This document shows positions 50,615-59,857 of a stretch of DNA of 64,000 bases, in pieces. Origin of the DNA: JAHCHG01 sp965214585 (GTDB taxonomy: Bacteria > Acidobacteriota > Blastocatellia > Pyrinomonadales > Pyrinomonadaceae); assembly GCA_965214585.1 (NCBI GenBank), contig OZ243957.1:4092001-4156000 (forward strand), read 5' to 3'. Within the stretch, counting starts at the first letter, position 1, and each line of letters starts with the position of its first letter. A program made the translations under genes and the position numbers. The notes under the pieces are model-generated. The model was not told where the DNA came from. It saw only the letters and a list, made by a program, of their open reading frames with translations, and made no database searches.

Positions 50615-53152
50615 ATGAAATATATATTAGCGATATTTTTTTGGACTTTACTATTGTTTTTTCCCGTTCATACAAATGCGGCGACTTATAAAGTTTCCAA
50701 TGCAAATGATTCGGGAACCGGAAGTTTGAGGGAAGCAATAGCTTTATCTGATAAAACAGAAGAAGAAGATACAATTACTTTTGATAAAGAATTTTTCAGC
50801 GTTCCCCGAATTATTACCCTTACAACTGGTCAGTTAAAATACAAGTATTCTTTAACTATCGACGGTCCCGGCGCAGAATTACTGACCATCAGCGGTAATA
50901 ATAAAAGTCGAATTTTCTTTAATAATTACTCCAATTCTGTTTTAACCGTAAAAAATCTTACTTTGAGTCAGGGTTATGCCAACAACGGCGGCGCAATTTA
51001 TGCAAGTAGTTTTATTAAAATTTCTCGGGTTGTAATTACGGATAATACTGCTGAAGGCGGAGCTGATGAAGGCAGTTCGAGCGACCCAGATATGGCTTTA
51101 GGCGGCGGTATTTATACTAGCGGCAGTTTAACTATATCGGATTCGGTTATCAGTAATAATTTGGCAACCGGAATACTTGATTCAAATTCTGGAAATTCAC
51201 AAATCGGTGCCGGGGGTAATGGCGGCGGCGGCGGCGGAATTTATGCAACGGCAACTGTAACTGCATTAGTAGTAAAATGCACTTTTATAAATAATATAGC
51301 CCGGGGAGCCGATAGTGCAGATGCAGGTGCAAAATCTGGAGCTAGTGGTGGTTCAGCCAGAGGGGGAGCTTTGTTTGGAAGAAACTTTCATATTGTTAAT
51401 TCTACATTTAAAGATAACTCTGCACTTGGGGGTAACGGCGGAGTAACTACGGTTAATACAGGCGGTTTAGGTGGAAACGCATACGGAGGAGCGGTGAGTT
51501 CGGACGGAGCTAGAATTGTTAATTCAACTTTCAGCAATAATTTGGCACGCGGCGGCAAAGGTGGAACCTCCGGTATTGCCGGCGGCTCAAATAATGGAGG
51601 TGAAGGAAAGGGCGGAGGCATATATGATAGAACTCCTGAGGCAGCAAATATAACTCTCGTAAACAATATTGCCCAAGGAGGAGAAGGACGAATCGGCGGC
51701 ATCGGTGCCGGAGGAGGATTTTTTGCTAATGATTATTCTATCTCAATCTTTAATTCGACAATTACCAACAATATAGCTCGCGGGGGTAAAGGAATGCAGA
51801 CCGACGGCATCAGTCAGGGGGGCGGATTTTCCAGCAGTCCTGAATTTTCAGAAAGAAATTACCTCAGAAATAACTTGGTTGCGGAAAATACAGCCACTAA
51901 CGGAACTGATGTGTACGGGGCATTCATAAATGCTTTTAACAACTTGATAGGAATAGGGGAAGAATCCTTAAGCATTAAAAATGGGATTAACGGAAATATT
52001 GTCGGGACGACTTCTTCTCCGGTTGATCCGAAATTAGGACCGCTAGCCGATAATGGCGGTTTTACAAAAACGCGGGCTTTGCTGACCGGAAGTCCGGCAA
52101 TTGATGCAGGAAATATCAACCAAGTTGTCAACCCTATAATTTCCCACTACCTTAATCCTAAATCTCTAATTTTTGATCAGCGCGGCTATTTGCGCGTATT
52201 TCCGATTGGAGGAAAAGTTGATATCGGTGCTTTTGAATACGGATCGAATACTGTTTCCAGCACCGAATCACCTGATTTGCAGGACGATAGTGACACCGGA
52301 ATCAATAGACAGGATAATATAACCGGTTCATCTGCGCCTGTCTTTAATGTCGAGGGAGTAATTCCCGGAGCGACGGTCGAATTAATAAGAGATGAGATGG
52401 TTGTTTCAACCGCGGCGGCTGTATCTTTTAATGTTTCTCTTTTCGATCCGAATCCGCCACCTGACGCTACAGTAAAATACACCGTCAGACAAATTATTAA
52501 TAATGTTCCGAGTCGAATCAGTGATCCATTAAGCGTAACTTTCGATCATACCAGCCCAATAGTTACGATTAATCAAGCTGCTAACCAAATTGATCCGACA
52601 CCAACTCAGCCGATTCATTTTACAGTAAAATTCAGTGAACCGGTCGGAGGTTTTGATTCACAGGATATATCACTTGAAGGTTCAACAGCCGATGTTTCTG
52701 CGGCAATTATATCAGTAAGATATGTCAGTTCCGCTACTTTTGACGTTCAAGTATATGGACTAAAATCACCGGGAAGTGTTGTTGCAACGGTAAAAAAACG
52801 AGCCGTTTATGATTTAGTTCTTAATTATAATAAAAATGCTTCAACCAGCACAGATAATAGTGTTAGTTTTCAGCCAAACCCGATAGAAATCTCTTTCAGC
52901 GGAAAAATAGTTAGATACAATGGAATTTTGCGATCAACTTCGATCATAACTTTGACAGAAATTTCTACCGGCAAAGTTTATATAACCCGCACAAATCCAC
53001 TGGGTTTTTATCGCTTTACCGGAATTCCTTCTTATCAAGGCTTAACAAAACAATTTTTAGTTACCATAAAGAACAAAACTTTTGAACATACATTATTTAA
53101 CCCAATCACGATTGGAGAAAGAAACGGAACTGTAACCTTTTTTGTGCCTTGA
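50615..53152 (+). CDS. Secreted right-handed beta-helix protein with Ig-like domains
   Basis: An exported protein of 845 residues. The ATG at 50615 opens a signal peptide ('ILAIFFWTLLLFFPVHTNAA'); a TTG seven codons upstream is less likely. 'TYKVSNANDSGTGSLREAI' is the CSLREA-type start of parallel beta-helix (pectin-lyase-like) domains. Glycine-rich rungs ('GGNGGGGGGIYATATV', 'GGGIYTSGSLTISDSVIS') run to about residue 520. A bacterial Ig-like domain follows ('TSPIVTINQAANQIDPTPT', 'VKFSEPVGGFDSQDISLEGS'), and the last ~90 residues resemble a carboxypeptidase-regulatory-like fold ('GKVYITRTNPLGFYRFTGIP'). Likely an adhesin or polysaccharide-active surface protein; no catalytic residues are identifiable. 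Confidence 0.87.
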   Translation: MKYILAIFFWTLLLFFPVHTNAATYKVSNANDSGTGSLREAIALSDKTEEEDTITFDKEFFSVPRIITLTTGQLKYKYSLTIDGPGAELLTISGNNKSRIFFNNYSNSVLTVKNLTLSQGYANNGGAIYASSFIKISRVVITDNTAEGGADEGSSSDPDMALGGGIYTSGSLTISDSVISNNLATGILDSNSGNSQIGAGGNGGGGGGIYATATVTALVVKCTFINNIARGADSADAGAKSGASGGSARGGALFGRNFHIVNSTFKDNSALGGNGGVTTVNTGGLGGNAYGGAVSSDGARIVNSTFSNNLARGGKGGTSGIAGGSNNGGEGKGGGIYDRTPEAANITLVNNIAQGGEGRIGGIGAGGGFFANDYSISIFNSTITNNIARGGKGMQTDGISQGGGFSSSPEFSERNYLRNNLVAENTATNGTDVYGAFINAFNNLIGIGEESLSIKNGINGNIVGTTSSPVDPKLGPLADNGGFTKTRALLTGSPAIDAGNINQVVNPIISHYLNPKSLIFDQRGYLRVFPIGGKVDIGAFEYGSNTVSSTESPDLQDDSDTGINRQDNITGSSAPVFNVEGVIPGATVELIRDEMVVSTAAAVSFNVSLFDPNPPPDATVKYTVRQIINNVPSRISDPLSVTFDHTSPIVTINQAANQIDPTPTQPIHFTVKFSEPVGGFDSQDISLEGSTADVSAAIISVRYVSSATFDVQVYGLKSPGSVVATVKKRAVYDLVLNYNKNASTSTDNSVSFQPNPIEISFSGKIVRYNGILRSTSIITLTEISTGKVYITRTNPLGFYRFTGIPSYQGLTKQFLVTIKNKTFEHTLFNPITIGERNGTVTFFVP

Positions 53153-53239
53153 CAAAAGGTTTTGCAGGATTATTTTAAGACACTTCTGAACTGATATTAT
53201 CTAAATAACTTTTCAAAATTTCAAAGTCGCTTAATTTAA

Positions 53240-53281
53240 GAGTTGATTCTACTATCTTTAAAAATATAGTAGAATCAACTC
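53240..53281 (+). terminator. Hairpin between beta-helix gene and hsdM
   Basis: Perfect 16-bp arms ('gagttgattctactat' and its inverse) around a 10-nt loop. Only a weak pyrimidine run (CTTTC) follows, so it may be a terminator of the beta-helix gene or a leader hairpin of hsdM, whose start is 29 bp downstream. Confidence 0.6.
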
Positions 53282-53309
53282 CTTTCAATTCTCAGTAAAT
53301 AAACAAATT

Positions 53310-55370
53310 ATGAGCAATAATATTCTTCAATATGAATCGAAGATTTGGCATACGGCTGACCTTTTGCGTGGGGTTGGGATTAAGGAGAGCGATTTTCCTA
53401 AGTTTATGATGCCGTTTTTTGCTTTGATAATGGTGGAGAGCCGTTTGATTAGAGCGGCTGATAGGCTTCGCGGGGATTTTACGGAAAATCAGGTTGATGA
53501 TTTTTTGGCGGAAATTCGGGATTTGAATCAAGGGTTTAATGAAGACATTCTCCGCAATGAAAAATCTTTATCCGATATATGTAAAAACGATAAGACCTTT
53601 GATACTGATTTTGATTTTTATTTGAAGTCTTTTGATGCGGAAACTAAAAATTTGCTTGGTGTTAATAAAGGTGAAGCTGAAGAAAAGTTCTTAAATATTT
53701 CGGGGATTGCGGGGCAATTGAAAAAGAAAAGGGTTTTGTTTGCATTTGTTAAGGCTTGGGCGGAGATTGATTTGAAGCCGTTTAACAATAGCGAAATTAC
53801 GACGCTTGAAGAACATATTAAAAGGCGTTGGGCGGATATTTCTGCTGAAACGGCGGGAGAGCAATATACGCCCGATGACATTATCAAACTTGTTGCGGAA
53901 ATCGTTTCGACCAAAGTATTAGCTAACGGCAGAATCGTAACTCTTTACGACCCGACTTGCGGCGGCGGGAATTTACTTTTCGGAGTCGAGGATTATTTAG
54001 AAAAAGAACTCGGTTTATTAACGGCGACTTTCGGACAGGACTGGAACGATGCTTTATACGCACTTGCCAAAATTGAAAGCCGCTTTCGTGAAGATTCGAC
54101 TATCCGTTACGGTAATTCTCTGACCGATACTTTTTTTAGCCATCAAACTTTTGATGTTGTCGTCGCAAATCCGCCGTATGGTGTGGATTGGAAAGGATAT
54201 AAAAGCGACATTTTAAAAGACGAACTGGACAGATTTAAGGCTTTGCCGTCGGTTTCTGACGGGCAGCTTTTATTTACGCAGCATATTATTTCGCAACTCG
54301 ACAACGAAGGAATTTCGGTTGTTGTTCATAACGGTTCGACACTTTTCAGCGGTGATGCAGGAAGCGGTGAAAGTGAAATCAGGAAATACTTTTTCGATAA
54401 CGATTTTGTCGAAGCAATTATCCAATTACCGACCTACGAATTTTTTAACACGAACATTTATACATATCTCTGGGTTTTCAACAAAAACAAATCGCCCGAA
54501 AGAGAAAATAAGGTAATGCTCATCAACGCCAGCGAAAAGTTTGACCTTTTGAAGAAAAATAAAGGTAAAAAACGAAAATTCATCTCCGATTTCGGACGTG
54601 GTGAGATTATTGAAACTCTGGAGAAATTTGAAGATAACGATTTTGCAAAAGTTTTTGATAAAGAATTTTTCTACTTTAATAAACAGGCGATAATGCTGAA
54701 CAATCTTGATGAAAACGGTACAACACTTGAAAGCATTTTGCCGATTAAAACTGATAAATACGGCGAAGAAAAAAGAGCGACTTCGATAAAGCTGAAACCG
54801 ATTAAGATTACTCAAGATGAAATCGTTATTGATGAATTTGAAATCACCGATTTTGACAAAGAAAAATACAAAACTCTAAAGCTCTACTACAACGAAATAA
54901 AAGACCGCATAAAAATCTTTGATTATAAAGAAGAGGAATTAACAGTTTTCACCAAAAAAGCGAAATACTATTTTGATGAAGATAAAGAAACGGTTATCAA
55001 GGAAACTAAAGGCGAAAAGGAAGAATTAGGATGCGGGAAAATTGTCGTTAAAGCGTCGTATGAAAAAGCGACTAAAACCCGAAAGGCAAGCATTAACATT
55101 TCGGCGGCACTCACGCCCGATTATCAGAAGGATTACGAAGTTATTCCATACAGCCGCGACGGGGAAATAAACTGCCGTAACATTGCCGAATTTATGGCAA
55201 AATATATTACGAAGCCGTTCGAATATCTTGATAATGTCGTCGGTGTGGAAATCAATTTCAACAAGGTATTTTACAAACCCGAAGTTTTGCGTCCGCTTGA
55301 TGAAATTGCGGAAGATTTGCAGAAGTTGGATAATGAATTGAAGGAACTGGAAGCGACTCTGGGAATTTAG
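53310..55370 (+). CDS. hsdM: Type I restriction-modification DNA methyltransferase subunit
   Basis: HsdM transfers methyl from S-adenosylmethionine to N6 of adenine within the site chosen by HsdS. The 686-residue protein has an N-terminal helical domain, the gamma-class methylase core with motif I 'YDPTCGGGNLLFGVEDYL' near residue 212 and motif IV 'VVANPPYGVDWKGY' near 288, and a long C-terminal region for HsdS contact. Length is within the family. hsdS follows after an antitoxin-toxin pair. No hsdR is present in the window; an IS element ends the locus. The methylase may therefore act without restriction. Confidence 0.94.
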   Translation: MSNNILQYESKIWHTADLLRGVGIKESDFPKFMMPFFALIMVESRLIRAADRLRGDFTENQVDDFLAEIRDLNQGFNEDILRNEKSLSDICKNDKTFDTDFDFYLKSFDAETKNLLGVNKGEAEEKFLNISGIAGQLKKKRVLFAFVKAWAEIDLKPFNNSEITTLEEHIKRRWADISAETAGEQYTPDDIIKLVAEIVSTKVLANGRIVTLYDPTCGGGNLLFGVEDYLEKELGLLTATFGQDWNDALYALAKIESRFREDSTIRYGNSLTDTFFSHQTFDVVVANPPYGVDWKGYKSDILKDELDRFKALPSVSDGQLLFTQHIISQLDNEGISVVVHNGSTLFSGDAGSGESEIRKYFFDNDFVEAIIQLPTYEFFNTNIYTYLWVFNKNKSPERENKVMLINASEKFDLLKKNKGKKRKFISDFGRGEIIETLEKFEDNDFAKVFDKEFFYFNKQAIMLNNLDENGTTLESILPIKTDKYGEEKRATSIKLKPIKITQDEIVIDEFEITDFDKEKYKTLKLYYNEIKDRIKIFDYKEEELTVFTKKAKYYFDEDKETVIKETKGEKEELGCGKIVVKASYEKATKTRKASINISAALTPDYQKDYEVIPYSRDGEINCRNIAEFMAKYITKPFEYLDNVVGVEINFNKVFYKPEVLRPLDEIAEDLQKLDNELKELEATLGI

Positions 55371-55400
55371 AGAATAAAAACAAGGAGTAGAAAAAAGATT

Positions 55401-55637
55401 ATGCTGAAAACTATTGAAGGAACTTATAGCAACGGGCAAATACAATTAACCGAAACGCCGACCGATGTTAAGACGGCAAAAGTTATCGTAACTTTTATTG
55501 AAGTTACGGACGAAACGGAAAAAGAAGCGAATCAAAGCGTTTACGACCTTGCACCTGATTTATTCGGCAAGCACGATTTCGGTCCGGGAGACCTTTCCAC
55601 CAACAAAAAATATTTGGAAGGTTTAGGAGATGATTAA
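55401..55637 (+). CDS. Putative antitoxin of a PIN-domain toxin
   Basis: A 78-residue protein starting 'MLKTIEGTYSNGQIQLTETP', the short beta-strand N-terminus typical of antitoxins (DUF2281/VapB-like) encoded before PIN toxins, with an acidic C-terminal tail ('KYLEGLGDD') for toxin binding. It overlaps the PIN gene by 8 bp. It would neutralise the RNase and repress the pair. The pair lies 30 bp after hsdM, so it also seems to be transcribed with the methylase. Confidence 0.78.
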   Translation: MLKTIEGTYSNGQIQLTETPTDVKTAKVIVTFIEVTDETEKEANQSVYDLAPDLFGKHDFGPGDLSTNKKYLEGLGDD

Positions 55638-56055
55638 CCGAACAATTGCCGATACAGGCGTAATTGTTGCTTCGCTTAATAAGCGTGAAAAACATTCTGC
55701 TTGGACGCTTGAGCAAATACGGCAACTCAATTCACCTCTTTGGACGTGCGAAGCCGTTATAACGGAAGCCTGTTATCTAATGCAAAGACAACATCGCGGT
55801 AAAGAAGATGTCTTGGCATTGATTGAACGCGGAATTTTGCGGATTGATTTTGAATTGCAAAATGAAACAACCGCCGTCAAAGAATTGATGAGCAATTATG
55901 AAAACGTCCCGATGGATTTTGCCGATGCTTGCGTTGTTCGTATGAGCGAAATGATGAACGATTCAACCGTTTTTACTCTGGACGGCGATTTCTGGATTTA
56001 CCGCAAAAACGGCGGCGAACAAATTCCGCTTATCATTCCCGACGACGTGAAATAA
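55630..56055 (+). CDS. PIN-domain toxin, VapC-like RNase
   Basis: A 141-residue PIN protein, a metal-dependent RNase of the VapC type. The acidic site is visible: Asp in 'TIADTGVIVAS', Glu in 'CEAVITEACYLM', Asp in 'VPMDFADACVVRMSE' and Asp in 'VFTLDGDFWIY'. The frame is complete. The start overlaps the antitoxin gene, and the stop overlaps the hsdS start by one base (TAATG), so it is translationally linked to both. It lies inside a type I restriction-modification operon. Confidence 0.9.
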   Translation: MINRTIADTGVIVASLNKREKHSAWTLEQIRQLNSPLWTCEAVITEACYLMQRQHRGKEDVLALIERGILRIDFELQNETTAVKELMSNYENVPMDFADACVVRMSEMMNDSTVFTLDGDFWIYRKNGGEQIPLIIPDDVK

Positions 56056-56720
56056 TGAACTTTACAAAATACGAAAATTATAAAGATAGCGGTTTGGAAT
56101 GGCTTGGCGATATTCCCAACGATTGGAAATTAAAAAGATTCAAGGATTATATTAAATCTGTTATGGGCGGCGGCACACCCTCGACGATTGAAAAAAGCTA
56201 TTGGAACGGAAATATACCTTGGGTTACAGCGAAAGATATGAAAACAGATTTCATTGTCAAACCAAAGTATTTTATTACCGAACTGGCTGTTAATGAATCT
56301 TCCGCAAATCTCATCGAACCTAATAAAGTTTTGATAGTTGCAAGGTCTGGAATTTTGAAACACACATTACCAGTAGCAATAAATAAAGTCGAAGTTGCGT
56401 TAAATCAAGATTTGAAGGCTTTTGAGCCAAACAAACAATTGCTTACTCATTTTTTATTTTGGAAGTTAAAGGGACAATCAAACGATATTTTAACCCATTG
56501 TCAAAAAGTCGGTGCTACCGTTGAAAGCATAGAAATGGGGAATTTGTTTGTTTTTCCTTTTGCCGTTCCATCTAAAAAAGAACAAAAAGCAATTGTCGAG
56601 TATCTCGACAAAAAGACGGCTCAAATTGATAAAAAAATCGAACTTCTGCAAGCCAAAAAAGAAAAGTATCAGGAACTCAGAAAGACGATTATCAATCAAG
56701 CCGTTACCAAAGGAATTTGA
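56055..56720 (+). CDS. hsdS: HsdS specificity subunit, truncated to one target domain
   Basis: The ATG at 56055 begins 'MNFTKYENYKDSGLEWLGDI' then 'PNDWKLKRFKDYI', the usual HsdS start. One target recognition domain (~20-165) is followed by the conserved coiled coil 'KKTAQIDKKIELLQAKKEKY' and 'TIINQAVTKGI'. Full HsdS proteins continue with a second target domain and coiled coil (about 400 residues in all); here the frame ends at residue 221 with a TGA made by the first three bases of an IS element (56718). The second half and hsdR are missing. One-domain HsdS fragments can pair as homodimers, so residual methylation of a palindromic site is conceivable. Confidence 0.9.
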   Translation: MNFTKYENYKDSGLEWLGDIPNDWKLKRFKDYIKSVMGGGTPSTIEKSYWNGNIPWVTAKDMKTDFIVKPKYFITELAVNESSANLIEPNKVLIVARSGILKHTLPVAINKVEVALNQDLKAFEPNKQLLTHFLFWKLKGQSNDILTHCQKVGATVESIEMGNLFVFPFAVPSKKEQKAIVEYLDKKTAQIDKKIELLQAKKEKYQELRKTIINQAVTKGI

Positions 56721-56789
56721 CCTGCTCCCGTAAAATTACTCCATACTGATGGCGAGAATCTACTAAAATGAAAACAGGGGATTTTTGAA

Positions 56790-57058
56790 ATGAAGAAAAC
56801 TTTTACGGATGAGCAGATCGTGAGCATTCTGCGGGGCTTTGAGGCAAGCGGAAAAACAGTCAAAGAATACTGCCGCCAAAAGGCGCGTCAGCGAAGGAAC
56901 ATTTTATAAATGGCGCAACCGTTTCGCCCGCGATGAAAGTTAATGAAATGCGGCAATACCGGCAGTTGCAGCAGGATAATGCCCGTTTGAAAAAACTGCT
57001 TGCCGAACGTGATCTGGAGATTGACGTAATCAAAGAGGTGCTGGCAAAAAAGTGGTAG
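56790..57058 (+). pseudogene. IS3-family orfA, frameshifted, copy 2
   Basis: Same two frame changes as in copy 1: the HTH start 'MKKTFTDEQIVSILRGFEAS', then 'VSEGTFYKWRNRFA' one frame on, then 'MKVNEMRQYRQLQQ' another frame on, ending at the TAG at 57056-57058 that overlaps the OrfB start. Confidence 0.8.
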
Positions 57059-57903
57059 GCTGCACTGCTCGCCGGGAGATTGTCGAGTTCATCAAATTGC
57101 GAAATATCTCGGAGCGGCGCGGCTGTGCATTGACCGGATCGAACCGGAAAAGTCATCGCTGCCGAAGACGGCGGAAACCGGAAAAAATGTTGATCAAACG
57201 AATTCGGGAATTGGCGATCAAACATCCGCGCTTCGGCTATCGCAGGATTTGGGCATTGCTCGGACGAGAAGGAATCAAGATAAATGTGAAGAAAGTTTAC
57301 CGATTATGGAAACAGGAAAAATTGGCTTTGCCGAAAAGACGACCGGCTAAAAAGCGGGCGAAACCAACGGTTGGAATACTACCGAAAGCGAATAAAGCCA
57401 ATCAAGTGTGGACATACGATTTTGTATTTGATCAAAGTTTATCCGGGAAAAGTCTGAAGATGCTGACCTTAATTGATGAACATACAAGAGAATGTCTGGC
57501 TTTGGAAGTCGGCATTTCGATCAGGAGCGAGCGGGTTCGGCAAGTTTTGGAAAGAATCTGTTCTGACAAAGGCTTTCGGGAAATGCTTCGTTCGGATAAC
57601 GGCTCGGAATTTATCGCCGAAGCGGTGAACGATTGGCTGACGAAAAACGGAATCAAACCTTTATTCATTGAGCCGGGGAAACCGTGGCAAAACGGCAAGG
57701 GCGAAAGTTTTAACGGGAAACTGCGCGATGAATGCCTGAGTCGGGAATGGTTTTCGTCGGTCAAGGAAGCGCAAGTCGTAATTGAGGTGTGGCGGAAATT
57801 CTACAATACAGAGCGACTGCATTCGAGTTTAGGATATTTGACTCCGCTGGAGTTCAAATTGGGGATGGAAAACAAAGAAAAACTCGCCATCGCATTGGTA
57901 TAA
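57052..57903 (+). CDS. IS3-family transposase OrfB, copy 2
   Basis: The 283-residue DDE transposase differs from copy 1 at one residue noted (Leu instead of Pro in 'NTERLHSSLGYL'). That proline is conserved in the family, so this copy may be weaker. Catalytic acids and the GTG start are the same as in copy 1. Confidence 0.92.
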   Translation: MVGCTARREIVEFIKLRNISERRGCALTGSNRKSHRCRRRRKPEKMLIKRIRELAIKHPRFGYRRIWALLGREGIKINVKKVYRLWKQEKLALPKRRPAKKRAKPTVGILPKANKANQVWTYDFVFDQSLSGKSLKMLTLIDEHTRECLALEVGISIRSERVRQVLERICSDKGFREMLRSDNGSEFIAEAVNDWLTKNGIKPLFIEPGKPWQNGKGESFNGKLRDECLSREWFSSVKEAQVVIEVWRKFYNTERLHSSLGYLTPLEFKLGMENKEKLAIALV

Positions 57904-58157
57904 TAAATGGGGGCTGGACAATGGATTTGAAGCGAGTTTTATAGCGATGCCGTCAAATCCGCTGAAAAATTTCGATGTAGTCAAAAATATAACTTACAGA
58001 TTCAAACAGGGTTTTCCAATTGAAATTAAGCAATAAAGTTAAGCCGTAATTTTCAACCACTGCAATCGTTACGCAATTCTGCTTAAATTAAAACAAAATT
58101 CAGCCAACTAACAAACAAGATAATTCACCGCTTGAAAAATATATCTACATCAATCTT

Positions 58158-58330
58158 CTACGTCACAAGAGCGTTTGGAATCAGTTTATCACCGCTTATT
58201 ACGAATGCAGTTATGCAGGATTCGCCGCCGTTTGCTGTAAATATTAAGTTCCGTTGCGGGTTTCCAAAATGCGATGTCCGTTTTGCCGTTTCCCGTGTAA
58301 TCTGCCGGTTTCGTAAAAAGTCCGGGACAA
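58158..58330 (-). pseudogene. Remnant of an FG-GAP protein C-terminus
   Basis: On the minus strand one frame reads 'PADYTGNGKTDIAFWKPATE', a blade of the type repeated in the 47410-50490 protein, and after a frameshift another reads 'ITAFVISGDKLIPNALVT' then stop, the usual end of such proteins. No intact start or further blades are seen. The rest of 57921-58504 holds no gene. Confidence 0.7.
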
Positions 58331-58504
58331 TTTCATATTCCATAAACTATTTTGTTGAAGTTTATTCCAAATCTTTTTGATTAATTTTCTTTACGAAATC
58401 AAATAGCCGTTGAAAGCGGAATGTTTCCGCGTCGTTACTGCATTTGCCTTTTGAGAAACCTTTTGTTATTACGGCATTAAAATAAAAAATATATTTCAAA
58501 TTTT

Positions 58505-59809
58505 TCACTTTATAAGCTGTTCTAAAAATTTCAGCACTTCCGCGTCGCGGCTCGTTCTCAGCGAGCGAATCGCTTCCAGTTTTAGTTTGTCGGATTTTTC
58601 GCTTTTGGCAATATCCATTAATTTCTTTGAAGCCTGATCTCCTTTGATATTGCCGAGCGTGCGAATTATTGTCAGTTTCAGATTTTCGTCCGTTTCCGAA
58701 TCGTAAATTTGAGAAAAGACGTTCGCAACTTGCGCGTTTTCGGTCAAATTTCCAAATTGGCTTAATTTGGAAATCGCCAACTGCCGCAGTTTCGCGTCTT
58801 TTTCCGCCCGTATTATTTCAAGCAAGCTGTTAAATTCCTTTTTCCTCGACACATTTGAATTGAAATTTATGATTTTTCCGCCGTTCGTGTTATACGCGTA
58901 AAAATAGCCGTTGGAATTTGAACCGAAAGCGTTGATAATCGCCTTTTTCGTTTCCGCGTCGTTTGTCGAAGCGTATAATTTATTCAGATAATTGATTGAT
59001 TCGTCGTCGCTGATTTTGCCGAGCGTGTAAATTATTTCCGCCACTATTTTGGTATTTTGCTGGTTTTGCAAATTGTTTATCAAAGTTTCTCTAAGCTGCC
59101 CGGTCAATTGCGGATTTGTTCGATACGAATTGCTCACAACGCGCAGAATCTGCTGTTTGAGCGATTCGCTCGCGTTTGAATCGGGTTTGATAACATCGCC
59201 TAAAATCTCTATTGCTCTTTTCGTATCGGCGGAAAGCAGACTCTGAAACGCGGCTAACTTGATTTCGTCTTCGCGTTCAAGTGGAATTTTTGCGGCGAAT
59301 AAGTTGTTATTTGGTGCTAAAATTCTTAAATTATCGGCGGAAGAAATTTTTCCGTTGATAGTATTTACGAAAACTTTTTCGTAATTGTTTATCGAAAACG
59401 CGCCGCCGAGCGAGGGCAAAAATTCCATCTTCATCACACGCGCGTCGTCAGCCCAAGACGAATCGGCAAATTCTTTTAACAGCCGGTCAAGCGTTTGGTT
59501 GGCTTCCATAAATTTTTTTTGCTTTTTGTAGCTGAAAGCCAGCCAGTAAATGGCGGCATCGGTAGATTTATTGTTCGGATAGTCGGCAACGAGTTTCGCA
59601 AATTTTTCGGCGGCTTTCGCCCATTCTTCTTTGTCAATCGAATCTCGCGCGGCGCGAAATTTTTTGTCGAAATCATCCTGATCGTGCGCTTTCGTTTCCG
59701 CCGAAGTTTTCGTCAGAGCGACGGCGGAATTTGGCATTATCGCCGCACAAAATACGAATATAATCAGCATAAAAGGAGCGATTTTTGAAAATTGCTTTCG
59801 GTTTTTCAT
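58505..59809 (-). CDS. Exported TPR/HEAT-repeat protein
   Basis: A 434-residue protein with a signal peptide ('APFMLIIFVFCAAIMPNSAVA'). Residues ~45-130 hold TPR-like repeats of the outer-membrane lipoprotein/YbgF type ('FRAARDSIDKEEWAKAAEKF', 'AIYWLAFSYKKQKKFMEANQ'). From ~185 to the end are HEAT repeats ('ISDDESINYLNKLYASTNDA', 'LTIIRTLGNIKGDQASKKLM'). It lies 48 bp after the anti-sigma gene, third in an ECF sigma operon, so it is probably an envelope protein under or within that stress circuit. Confidence 0.82.
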   Translation of the reverse strand: MKNRKQFSKIAPFMLIIFVFCAAIMPNSAVALTKTSAETKAHDQDDFDKKFRAARDSIDKEEWAKAAEKFAKLVADYPNNKSTDAAIYWLAFSYKKQKKFMEANQTLDRLLKEFADSSWADDARVMKMEFLPSLGGAFSINNYEKVFVNTINGKISSADNLRILAPNNNLFAAKIPLEREDEIKLAAFQSLLSADTKRAIEILGDVIKPDSNASESLKQQILRVVSNSYRTNPQLTGQLRETLINNLQNQQNTKIVAEIIYTLGKISDDESINYLNKLYASTNDAETKKAIINAFGSNSNGYFYAYNTNGGKIINFNSNVSRKKEFNSLLEIIRAEKDAKLRQLAISKLSQFGNLTENAQVANVFSQIYDSETDENLKLTIIRTLGNIKGDQASKKLMDIAKSEKSDKLKLEAIRSLRTSRDAEVLKFLEQLIK

Positions 59810-59857
59810 AATGTTTTTCCTGTTCGTAAATCGAATAATCTTTTGTAACTAACCAAA

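Larger units (their letters stand above)
56718..57920 (+). mobile_element. IS3-family (IS407-like) element, copy 2
   Basis: A 1203-bp copy of the element at 32022-33224 in inverted orientation, with the same TGACC...GGACA ends. It interrupts hsdS. Bases flanking the two ends (aatt and atgg) do not match, so the target duplication was lost, most simply by a deletion or rearrangement beside the IS. Confidence 0.92.

Noticed and set aside
32022..57920. Composite transposon formed by the two inverted IS3 copies
   Set aside because: The outer flanks (ccgc on the left, atgg on the right) do not match, and each IS cuts a gene whose rest is missing, so movement as one unit is not supported.
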